Shown here: piece by piece, positions 1 to 6,643 of the stretch | Layout of the letters: every line of letters begins with the position of its first letter | Numbering within the stretch: position 1 is the first letter of the stretch | DNA from: Amoebophrya sp. AT5.2 | Taxonomy: Eukaryota; Sar; Dinophyceae; Syndiniales; Amoebophryaceae | NCBI GenBank assembly: GCA_005223375.1 | Contig: RXOD01005484.1 | Location: 1 to 13,850 of the forward strand | DNA: 13,850 nucleotides | Reading direction: 5' to 3' | The notes under the pieces: generated by a model | What the model was told of the DNA's origin: nothing | The model's database searches: none | What the model saw: only the letters and a program-made list of their open reading frames with translations | Position numbers and translations under genes: made by a program

Positions 1-80
1 TCATCCCGTTGGGAGAGGTGCCGCCTATTGCCGTCTGAAACAGCGCGGCGGCGGTCTTCGGAAGATTTCGATCTCCTCAT
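1..80 (-). CDS. Possible 5' end of a basic Arg/Ser-rich protein, cut by window edge
   Basis: On the minus strand an ATG at 80-78 opens a frame that stays open to the left edge, giving about 26 codons rich in Arg, Ser and Asp (it begins MRRSKSSEDRRR). It would be the next gene of the same-strand array, starting about 300 bp beyond repeat copy 1. Nothing else supports it: the frame is short, no strong splice acceptor is visible just upstream, and such composition arises easily by chance. The function is unknown, and the sequence to the left decides whether it is real. Confidence 0.25.
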   Translation of the reverse strand, partial: MRRSKSSEDRRRAVSDGNRRHLSQRD

Positions 81-384
81 GGAGATTGTGGCTCCACAGA
101 GGTGGGCCCCGTCTTTCCGCCGTGGCGAGGCGAGTTACAGCACGAAATGATAGACAAAAGAAAAGCGGCAAGTGAAGCGTCTACCTGTTGCTGCTATAGA
201 GTTGTTCGAGTCGTGAAGCTGATGGAAAGAGAAGAGTGCGCGAAGCGCTACAAAAGTCTATCAATGAAGTGCAATAGTCTCGCTCTCGCCCTCGCCACGG
301 ACCCGCACTTGCTCGTGCATTCTCACCACCACAACTGTCTTCAATTCGAGAGTGTTAATTTCGCAGCTACCGACTTGAAGGAGG

Positions 385-856
385 TCGATCTATAATCAAT
401 GCCTTCATCTTCATCATCTCCTCTCATAGTTCGCGTTGTTCGACCACGACTACACTACTGCGTTTGTAGCGGCCGGGGATGTTCTCCAGTCCAACGGTGC
501 AATTTTCCAAAACCGGGCGCGCGCGCGAGGCGCATGCGGAGGGATCTTAGTTCTGCAAAACTCGTTCAGGTTCACAGTCAGTGTCTTCGGTGTTCGACGA
601 CGTGTGTGCTGAGGTAAAGTCAGTCGATAGCGATACTTACAAGCGAACAAGCCTCGACTTTACATTCAAAGGGAGGCTGCTCAGAAGTAGTGCCCCAACA
701 AGTGATTATGATGACATTTTCGTATTCGTTCTCGTACTCGTACTCGTTGTGCTTCTACTAGATTTTTGTGCTGGTCATCCACCACCTCATCGATCCTCAG
801 ATTTTTACGGGCTATGTGTAAAGCCTCTGCATACTCCCACTCCGTATCCGCGCGGC
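385..856. repeat. Dispersed repeat, copy 1 (about 472 bp)
   Basis: This stretch is nearly the same as 3204-3664 in the same orientation. Both copies begin with TCGATCTATAA and end with TATCCGCGCGGC. By hand alignment 435 bases pair with about 12 substitutions. The copies also differ by about 13 small indels, most of which look like gain or loss of short tandem units; here 722-745 carries extra TATTCG and TACTCG units. Internal landmarks are a CG-alternating run near 518-529 and a TTCGACCACGAC motif near 439-450. The flanks are unrelated and no target-site duplication is obvious. On the minus strand the right half keeps an open frame ending in a TGA at 681-683. It could be a non-autonomous mobile element or a duplicated gene tail. 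It lies 297 bp downstream of the stop of the 2166-1153 gene. Confidence 0.9.
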
Positions 857-1152
857 CCGCTTTATTCACTGCTGAGGACCTTCCTCACCCACCGCTCCCG
901 CTCCGGCGGGTACCGCACTACATATCCGTAGTAGCGCAGTCGTCTTTCCTCCACTATTCTGGACAGCGGCCGCTGTCCGGTTTTCTGCAGGATTTCAGCT
1001 GTTGGGATGTGGTCGAACTTCGTGACTCCTAGGCAGTGGCGGAGCTTTTTATCTCCACCACGTCTCTAGGGCTGCCCTGTCGTTTTCTTCTAAGGGTCAC
1101 GCTTCGCATCCCCACACAGCTACCCCATACGCTCAACTTGCTTCCTGATAGA
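857..1152. other. Intergenic, 3' flank of the Cys-rich gene
   Basis: This region holds no credible gene. It lies between the stop of the minus-strand gene and repeat copy 1. It contains the 18-bp perfect palindrome at 961-978. It also has a weaker bulged inverted repeat around 914-934 (ACTAC ... GTAGT). Confidence 0.6.
961..978. repeat. 18-bp perfect palindrome (NotI core)
   Basis: GGACAGCGGCCGCTGTCC equals its own reverse complement; the symmetry stops on both sides. It lies about 175 bp past the stop codon of the 2166-1153 gene and 105 bp from repeat copy 1. It could be a binding site for a dimeric protein or a cruciform or RNA hairpin. Nothing in the sequence decides between these. Confidence 0.7.
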
Positions 1153-2166
1153 TTAGTTAATGCCTACCCCATCCGCGAATGGGTATTTTTGATTGATATG
1201 CCCATCCGCCGGGTATGGGAGTTTGTACTTATTGTCGACCAATAGCTTGGTCACGTCACCTGTACTCCCGGTCCCGCCCAAGCGGCGTTCAACACGATTT
1301 CTCGACTTAATGCAGGTCTTTTTCCAAAGCGGCGCCTCGAGGTCCTCCCAAAGCCTGCACTCGTCCTTGTGGCACAAGCCGTTCTGGAAGTAGTAGTCGC
1401 CCTCCGTGTGGTGCATTTGTGGGTCAGCAGAACGAGGACAGTTAACGTGGTAGACTCTGCATGGCTGGCAATCAGCTGGCTGACCTCCACAGGTACTGAA
1501 GAGCTTGGAAGCAGAGGTCGTCGCTCTACAATTTCCGTCAGAGCCATCCGAGGATGCATCGGCAGCTAGCCCGTCTAGCCAATCTTGGTCGGCCCGCCAA
1601 GAAATTTTCGAATGTGAACTGCTCGGAAATTTCGTCGCATGTATCTGGCCACACGAAGTGGTGGAGTCGCGTTTGGTGCGGATGTTATCAAACTGCGTCA
1701 CCGTACATTTGGTGAGGGAGCCGCCCCATTTCTTCGTTACTTTGTCCAGCTGCGTGAAACCCGAGACGGCACCGCGCGCATGCGAGTCCATGGCGAGACT
1801 TCCGATGTTGTAGGCCGACGCAGAGGAGCGAAGCGCCGTGCCTGCCAGGACCAATCCAGCAGTGATGCCTCCCACCGTGCATGCTTTACCCGCACGCGTG
1901 CTGGACGAAGCCTTACTGGCTTTCTCGTCGCCGACGCCGCATGTCGAATCCCGTTTTGTACTTAGTCGTGCATCCGTCGTCCCCGCATCGTCGTTGCCCA
2001 CTGCCCCCGCGACCGCGAGCGGGGCGACGGCGCCGTAGGAGAAAATCTCCGCACTCGTCTTCGGGGAGGTTGCTGCTTCGAGATCTACGTAAGGGCCAGC
2101 AGCAGGCGCGATCGTGTTATTGGCGGTCTCGCCCGCCTTGTTCGCTGCGGAGGCAAAAATCAACAT
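1153..2166 (-). CDS. Cysteine-rich putative membrane or secreted protein
   Basis: This is an uninterrupted 337-codon frame from ATG at 2166 to a stop at 1153. I do not recognise the family. Residues 1-93 are Ala/Thr/Ser-rich. Residues about 95-115 (ACTVGGITAGLVLAGTAL) form the only hydrophobic stretch and could be a membrane anchor. The C-terminal two thirds hold most of the cysteines, with a dense cluster at 213-243 and more at 265, 270 and 285, and are rich in Trp, Tyr, His and charged residues. This pattern suggests a disulfide-stabilised ectodomain. The motif TKRDST occurs twice, at 70-75 and 164-169. No classical N-terminal signal peptide is seen, so a type II topology or a missing 5' exon is possible. 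A pyrimidine-containing AG at 2247-2248 lies 80 nt before the ATG and could be a trans-splice acceptor. The length and lack of stops make coding likely; the function is open. Confidence 0.6.
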   Translation of the reverse strand: MLIFASAANKAGETANNTIAPAAGPYVDLEAATSPKTSAEIFSYGAVAPLAVAGAVGNDDAGTTDARLSTKRDSTCGVGDEKASKASSSTRAGKACTVGGITAGLVLAGTALRSSASAYNIGSLAMDSHARGAVSGFTQLDKVTKKWGGSLTKCTVTQFDNIRTKRDSTTSCGQIHATKFPSSSHSKISWRADQDWLDGLAADASSDGSDGNCRATTSASKLFSTCGGQPADCQPCRVYHVNCPRSADPQMHHTEGDYYFQNGLCHKDECRLWEDLEAPLWKKTCIKSRNRVERRLGGTGSTGDVTKLLVDNKYKLPYPADGHINQKYPFADGVGIN

Positions 2167-2238
2167 CCTCTACTTCGTGTTCCTTCGAGTACTTGAGCTC
2201 GGGAGGGGGTTCAGTTGTTCTCGAAGAGTGGTGCGCAC

Positions 2239-2254
2239 TACTTGAGCTGAAATG
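2239..2254 (-). promoter_or_regulatory. Possible trans-splice acceptor with spliced-leader-like motif
   Basis: Read on the minus strand this is CATTTCAGCTCAAG, which matches the 3' part of the known dinoflagellate spliced leader (CATTTTGGCTCAAG) at 12 of 14 positions. The leader was recalled from general knowledge, not searched. It also contains a CAG acceptor 80 nt before the ATG at 2166. It could be a leader relict from a reintegrated cDNA, or chance. Confidence 0.25.
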
Positions 2255-2793
2255 TTTTCACAAAAAGTGAGCTCCCACCCGACGCTCTGGGGCGAATCTC
2301 CAGCACCCGAAATCACGCAAGTTAAGCCACTGACTGGTAACCGATACAAGTATGTGCCTAAGAATGTAGCTGCTCGCTGAAGAACAGTGATCAGGATTGA
2401 TGACAAGTGGAAATCTATTGCTAAAAAGTGAGAAAGAGAAATGCAATGTCAAAGTCAGTGTCGAACTCAAAGAAAGCAGAGGGAAAGCTAGGATACCCTG
2501 TTACCAAAAAAAAGGAGGCCGGGGTGGAGATGGGGCTCCTGCAAGGGGAAACTTGGGTTCAACCACGTTCGTCGGGAAATTCAAATTAATACGAAGACCT
2601 TGAGGTTCATATTGCACCGAACAGTGACCCCAGGATGAACGCACCATATGAACATACTAGTTGAAACGATAAGAACGACGACTAGTGAAGAGAGAGCGTA
2701 GAGAGAGGTGGGCACGAGAACGAGAAGATTCCGACCGTAGTAAGGCTAAGGACCACCACATGACATCGAGTGATAACTGACGAGGCGTAAAGC

Positions 2794-2824
2794 TGCTCAC
2801 GGGACGGACGGGCACGGGTGAGCA
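2794..2824. repeat. Imperfect stem-loop with ACGG direct repeats
   Basis: TGCTCAC (2794-2800) and GTGAGCA (2818-2824) are perfect 7-bp inverted arms. The loop contains repeated ACGG/ACGGG units. It lies in an intergenic region and its role is unknown. Confidence 0.45.
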
Positions 2825-2882
2825 CGATTAGATATTTTTACAACTAAGAGGACGCTAACGAACCGATGGCAATCCACCAAGA

Positions 2883-3199
2883 ATGGCATCTTCCACGGAA
2901 GATTTCAACATGAACGGATCGGGATTCGATGACGACGAGCAAGAGTCCAGCTGTTTGCGAAAACGAGTGCCAGGGGCAGGAGCCAGATGCAGATCACACG
3001 AACATACATTCATAGAATCAAACTCAAGGAGCCGCCTCCGCCAGCCTGATTTTTATTATATCGAATGAGCGATTTTTTTATGTTTTTTTTCTAGTATCAG
3101 CGGTTCAGCTGCAGCTCCTGCTGCTCGACGGCAATCTTACTTCCACCAGCAGCAGCAGCAGCCATTGCCGAAGAAGAAACTTATTTTAGATTTAGATAG
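2883..3199 (+). CDS. Weak two-exon candidate gene on the plus strand
   Basis: Exon 1 would run from ATG at 2883 to 2966 (28 codons, MASSTEDFNMNGSGFDDDEQ...) and end before GTGCCA at 2967. A strong T-rich tract with TTTTTTCTAG ends at 3094. Joining at 3095 stays in frame and gives 34 more codons with a short Ala run, coded partly by a (CAG)5 tract, before TAG at 3197-3199. The product would be 62 residues, acidic at first and then Cys/Ser-rich. The implied 128-bp intron fits the other introns here. Against it, the donor is weak, the protein is short and low in complexity, and all other genes use the minus strand. The frame ends 4 bp before repeat copy 2. I recognise no family. Confidence 0.2.
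3147..3161. repeat. (CAG)5 microsatellite
   Basis: Five CAG units in a row. In the weak plus-strand model they would encode part of a short Ala run. Confidence 0.7.
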
Positions 3200-3203
3200 A
3201 AGA

Positions 3204-3664
3204 TCGATCTATAATGCCTTCATCTTCATCATCTCCTCTCATAGTGCGCGTGGTTCGACCACGACTACACTACTGCGTTTGTAGCGACCGGGGATATTCT
3301 CCAGTCCAACGGTGCAATTTTCCAAAACCGGGCGCGCGCGCGAGGCGCACGCGGAGGGATCTTAAGTAGTACTGCAAAACTCGTTCAGGTTCACAGTAAG
3401 TATAGTGTCTTCGGTGTTCGTGTGTGCTGAGGTAAAGTCAGTCGATACCGATAGCGATACTTACAAGCGAAAAAGCCTCGACTTTACATTCAAAGGGAGG
3501 CTGCTCAGAAGTAGTGCCCCAAGTGATTATGATGACATTTTCGTTCTCGTTGTGCTTCTAGATTGTGCTGGTCATCCACCACCTCATCAATCCTCAGTTT
3601 TTTAAGGGCTGTATGTGTAAAGTCTCTGCATACTGCTCCCACTCCGTAACCGTATCCGCGCGGC
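3204..3664. repeat. Dispersed repeat, copy 2 (about 461 bp)
   Basis: This is the second copy of the element at 385-856, in the same orientation, with the same left (TCGATCTATAA) and right (TATCCGCGCGGC) ends. It lacks several short units present in copy 1 and has its own small insertions, for example CCGATA near 3448 and TAACCG near 3648. It ends 261 bp downstream of the cytochrome c stop codon. On the minus strand a frame enters from unique DNA (ATG at 3860) and crosses the right border. A 2-bp insertion near 3612 shifts it relative to copy 1. Whether the unit is a mobile element or a duplicated gene tail is unresolved. Confidence 0.9.
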
Positions 3665-3924
3665 GGGAAATGCCCTGCTGCCGCTTTGTCCAGCGCAAGA
3701 GCGTTTGCCTGACACACAATCGTGATGGTGGGGCCTCGGTTTCGGCGGCTTCGCGCGAGTAGTTTCCCATCGAGGCCGCGCGTTCAGACCTGCTGCGCCT
3801 GTGCATCCGGCCCCACGTTTTGGCGTCGCATAAATCTTCCGGTCCCCTCATCTGACGCATCGTCCAGCTGGAGCTCCAGCAACCGTTGTCACGGAGTTCA
3901 GGGCCCTGTTATAGGCGGCTCCCT
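3665..3924. other. 3' flank of cytochrome c
   Basis: On the minus strand an 88-codon frame starts at ATG 3860, only 65 nt after the cytochrome c stop, and runs into repeat copy 2 (stop near 3594). Its composition is Arg-rich and not convincing, so it is not called a gene. A 14-bp perfect palindrome at 3867-3880 lies in this flank. Confidence 0.4.
3867..3880. repeat. 14-bp perfect palindrome after cytochrome c
   Basis: GCTGGAGCTCCAGC is fully self-complementary and starts about 45 nt beyond the cytochrome c stop codon. It could form an RNA hairpin in the 3' UTR. Confidence 0.5.
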
Positions 3925-4844
3925 CTACTTGAAGCTGAAGTTGACGAGTTCTGGGCTTTGTTCCGCATTGAGCGTGTGCAGGTAGTGCACGATATCCACC
4001 CTAACCTGCATGGACCTTATTCCCGGAAACGACATTTGCGTGGGGCCGCCCGCGGTCAGACGCGGATTTTTCATGTAATTCATCAGCGCAGCGTCGGTCC
4101 AAAGAAGGTCTTTGGCTCTGCGATTCTCCCCCAGTTCCCACACGGCGCCGCCCTCCATGCCGGAGGCCTGTTGCAAAAAATATACAATCTGTAGCTGTAC
4201 TAACGTCGCTCAACATACATCGGCAAGCATATAATGAATCACCTAAAAAATGATTCCGCATCGCATTCGGCGCACGGCCACGGCTCTCGCACGACTATTA
4301 ACTTGGACATCAAGGCAAAGGAGAAGGGCGGTAGTGATTACTTAGTTACCCGGCCGCAAACTTCGAACATGGTTGGGCCGATCGCTTTGCATGGTCCCTG
4401 CAGATCCGGGCGGTTGTCCGAGTAGATCGAGTGGCACTGCCGGCAGTACTTCTTGAAGTATTTTTGCCCCTTCTTTAGGGAGCCCGCGGGCAGGGTGAAA
4501 TCGTCAGGAATGTCACTCAAATCGTTCATCCCGTTCTTATGCTTCATCAACGCAGCAAACGAGGTCGTCTTATTATCAGCTCCCCCGTCTTGCTCTTGGT
4601 CCTGCTGGTGGTTGACGCCGAACCCGAGCCGAAGGTCCACCCCCGCTCCACTTGTTCCGCCGTCGTCCCCGAGGAATCTTCCCACCTGCTGATCAACATC
4701 AAGGCGGTCAAAAGTGGCCGGGAACAACACGTTTTCTCGCCACCGATCGTAGCGCGGGTCGACTTTAGCGCTGAAGTCGTCCGCATCCTCGTCCGCACAC
4801 CGGTCCGCAGGGGGCGGCCGCCGACGCCAAACAAAATCTACCAT
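3925..4844 (-). CDS. Cytochrome c, mitochondrial type, with long N-terminal extension
   Basis: Class I cytochrome c, the soluble haem carrier moving electrons from complex III to cytochrome oxidase in the mitochondrial intermembrane space. Exon 1 is 4844-4350 and exon 2 is 4167-3925. The intron (4349-4168, 182 bp) starts GTAACTAAG and ends TTTTTTGCAACAG. The join is phase 0 and gives 245 residues. The haem site is CRQCH at 134-138 (Cys134, Cys137, His138). GPTMFEVCGR at 156-165 fits the conserved GPNLxGxxGR block. WTDAALMNYMKNP (188-200) and GPTQMSFPGI (206-215, axial ligand Met210) fit the C-terminal half, followed by the final helix. About 7 extra residues lie between the haem site and the GP block. 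The core begins near residue 117. The 116 residues before it are acidic and Gln/Gly-rich and absent from typical cytochromes c (about 104-115 aa). The frame is open, so I start at the first ATG. The internal ATG at 4547 (residue 100) would give a 146-residue, nearly normal protein. Confidence 0.9.
4168..4349 (-). other. Spliceosomal intron in cytochrome c
   Basis: The GT donor (CGG|GTAACTAAG) and AG acceptor (TTGCAACAG|GCC) both match consensus. Removing 182 bp rejoins the two conserved halves of cytochrome c in phase 0. The exon frame hits a stop just inside the intron, which supports removal. The intron contains an inverted repeat GAATCA ... TGATTC. Confidence 0.88.
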
Positions 4845-5238
4845 CTTCTTCGCTCCAAGTGAGTCCTGGTGCTCGCTGTTGCCCTGGCTCTACTCTTGTT
4901 GCATCAACATCAAGATGAAGATGGAACAAAAATTATTGTTTGACATTGTACGCACTACTTCGTCGTGAAGATGTGGTGCCTCGCTTGCACTTGTTGCTGT
5001 TGCCAAGCTAGTCCTGTTGTACCGGCACGTGCTGCCTGGTGAGGTGCTTTCATTTATTTTTATCTATCAGCATTTCGTCGATGACCGTCGACGTGGTATG
5101 CTACGGCTACGCGCACTCATTCCTGATGACGTTGGCGTCTCATCATGCACTTGCTCGTCTCTCTGCAGTAGATGCAATCGCGTTCTTCAAGAACCGAGCA
5201 TAGTGAAGAACGCCCGCTGCTCCCTTCTAACGCAGCGC

Positions 5239-5260
5239 TGGTGCAGGTGCACCTGCACCA
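5239..5260. repeat. 22-bp perfect palindrome
   Basis: The left arm TGGTGCAGGTG (5239-5249) is followed at once by its exact reverse complement CACCTGCACCA (5250-5260). Symmetry ends at both outer edges. It lies 395 bp upstream of the cytochrome c ATG and 295 bp after the previous stop codon. It could be a protein-binding site, a cruciform or a perfect RNA hairpin. Confidence 0.75.
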
Positions 5261-5501
5261 TTAAAATTGATTTTGATTTTTGTACGACCGCGCAGGACTT
5301 GTTTCGTACACTTCATGCACCACAACGAACCACAGCGCTCGCGTCTTCCTCTTCTTCTAATAATTCTATTTCATATTTTTAAAGTAGAAACTGGATAACA
5401 ATCAGCTTCAGCACGTGGTGGTCCTACTATCGGCAAGGAAGTGCTTCATGTTCGCGTTCGCAGCGGCCAATCATAGACAAAAATAAAAACTTGACATACT
5501 A

Positions 5502-5545
5502 CAACTACAGTGAGCGATGTGGCCCAAGCTTTAATACTGTAGTTG
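5502..5545 (-). repeat. Inverted repeat just after a stop codon
   Basis: CAACTACAGT (5502-5511) and ACTGTAGTTG (5536-5545) are perfect 10-bp inverted arms with a 24-nt spacer. The structure begins about 10 nt beyond the TGA of the 299-residue gene on the minus strand. It would form a stem-loop in that transcript's 3' UTR or at its processing site. Confidence 0.55.
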
Positions 5546-5554
5546 AAGTTGTCA

Positions 5555-6454
5555 TCAAAAAAACATCCCAGTGTAATCGTAGGAATGCAGCCAACCCGGA
5601 TCGATCTTCGACCTCGTGTTCGGCCACAGCCGTGCCTTGCGCAACGGATTCCGCGTGCTTCCTATCTCGAAGGTATCGTCTCTGTTAATTTTCTTCGTGA
5701 TTATGTGCGCCGTTGGGTCCACCGTGTCTATTGTTTTCAATTTCTCCGCCGCTTTTTTCAAAAAATACTCCATGCTGTCGCTCCGCGCCTCGCTTTCTGC
5801 GGCCTGCTTCGCCAAGTCCAGCGATAGACGAGTTGCGTGCAGCGGCATGTCCACGAGCACATAGCCGAAAATGCGAAACGGAAGCAATTGCAGCAGGGAT
5901 AACAGGCTGTCGGGGAAGCGGTCGTAGTTGTTCAAGACGTAGGAGGTTTTTTCCAAGTAGTGCATGGTTAGCGGGATGGGGGTGACGTTCTTGTGGTACT
6001 TATCGGCGTAAACGAGCGCCATCTTCACCGCTTCTGCGGCGTCGTTGAGATCGTTCAGAAAGCAAGCGTCGCCCCGTAGATACGTTTTCAGCACGGACGC
6101 ATTCTCGACAGTGCGGTCGCAAAAGGCAAAGGAAGTTGCTGCAGTTCGTGTGCTCAAGCCTTTTGCCATTCGACGTTGTCGTCGAGATGAGAATCTTGCT
6201 CCAGCAGTGGACCAACTGGGGCACCACGAGGAAACTACCGAATGCCCGTTTTCCACCACTCCCTGATGCTCTACTTCGTGCAGTAGTCGCGCGTGGCGAT
6301 TTTTAACCTTCCTTTGATCATGCCCCGGCGTCAGCGCGTCCAAGTGCATCTCAACGAAAGCGGCGCGTGGCTGTCGCTGTGGGCCGCTGCTCGGAAAGTG
6401 ATCGATACTTGGAAGGTGATCGCGTGGGCAACTGCTCGGAAAGTACGACTGCAT
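5555..6454 (-). CDS. Unrecognised 299-residue helical protein
   Basis: An open frame from ATG at 6454 to TGA at 5555. I do not recognise the family. The part after Met96 (ATG at 6169) looks most protein-like: helical and alternating charged and hydrophobic, with one amphipathic-to-hydrophobic stretch at about 184-205 (LLSLLQLLPFRIFGYVLVDM). A charged Ala/Lys/Glu helix follows at about 210-242, and the tail is basic and aromatic (ending GWLHSYDYTGMFF). Residues 1-95 are Pro/Ser/His-rich, contain a small internal duplication (FPSSCP / FPSSGP) and could be partly untranslated. Residues 85-106 are Arg-rich and could act as a mitochondrial presequence, but this is only inference. The true start may be Met1 or Met96 (204 residues). 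A strong AG after a pyrimidine run at 6647 lies 192 nt upstream. Its neighbour downstream is cytochrome c, but no functional link is shown. Confidence 0.6.
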   Translation of the reverse strand: MQSYFPSSCPRDHLPSIDHFPSSGPQRQPRAAFVEMHLDALTPGHDQRKVKNRHARLLHEVEHQGVVENGHSVVSSWCPSWSTAGARFSSRRQRRMAKGLSTRTAATSFAFCDRTVENASVLKTYLRGDACFLNDLNDAAEAVKMALVYADKYHKNVTPIPLTMHYLEKTSYVLNNYDRFPDSLLSLLQLLPFRIFGYVLVDMPLHATRLSLDLAKQAAESEARSDSMEYFLKKAAEKLKTIDTVDPTAHIITKKINRDDTFEIGSTRNPLRKARLWPNTRSKIDPGWLHSYDYTGMFF

Positions 6455-6643
6455 GATCGCGTGGTCAGGAGGAACTTCTTCGGGAATAGAGTTAGATATG
6501 CAAGGTCAAGGAAGACGAAGAGTGCGGCGTACTAGCACTAGGTAGGAGTCCTTCCCTACGTGGGTAAGGGCCGCAGCAGAAGTAGCTCGCGCTCGGTTTT
6601 CATTCTTGGTCTACTTCCATACTGGTAGGTCCACGCGGCAGCG

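Larger units (their letters stand above)
2167..2882. other. Intergenic region
   Basis: No gene can be supported here. It holds the presumed 5' leader of the minus-strand Cys-rich gene (to about 2254) and two copies of TACTTGAGCT (2190-2199 and 2239-2248). It also has a purine-rich stretch near 2690-2730 and an imperfect stem-loop at 2794-2824. A stretch near 2310-2385 has faint 5S-rRNA-like motifs but does not make a full 5S gene. Confidence 0.5.
4845..5554. other. Intergenic between the 299-residue gene and cytochrome c
   Basis: About 700 bp with no convincing coding region on either strand; the plus-strand frames are short and of mixed composition. It holds the perfect 22-bp palindrome at 5239-5260 and the inverted repeat at 5502-5545 just after the upstream stop. 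A T/C-rich stretch on the minus strand near 4910-4940 could serve as an acceptor tract for cytochrome c. Confidence 0.55.

Noticed and set aside
439..450. TTCGACCACGAC in the repeat as a tRNA B box (tRNA-derived SINE)
   Set aside because: Position 61 of the T arm would be A instead of C, no A box is found at the right distance, and no cloverleaf can be drawn.
581..815. Plus-strand frame in the repeat as a real gene
   Set aside because: It has no ATG start (only GTG), encodes a Val/Leu run made of tandem units, and stops early in copy 2. The in-frame indels are reported as a finding rather than as a gene.
385..856. Repeat as an introner-type intron
   Set aside because: It contains consensus-like GTAAGT sites on both strands, but both copies lie between genes and no exon frames are joined by removing them.
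2265..2390. 5S rRNA-like stretch on the plus strand (GCACCCGA, AAGTTAAGC and a TGGTAAC-like segment in the right order)
   Set aside because: Spacing is about 7 nt short in the middle and the terminal 5' and 3' halves do not pair. At most it is a decayed 5S-derived fragment, more likely chance. A covariance-model search with the Rfam 5S model would decide.
5017..5382. 121-codon plus-strand open frame
   Set aside because: Cys/Ser/Phe-mixed composition with no motif, running over the palindrome, on the strand opposite the array.
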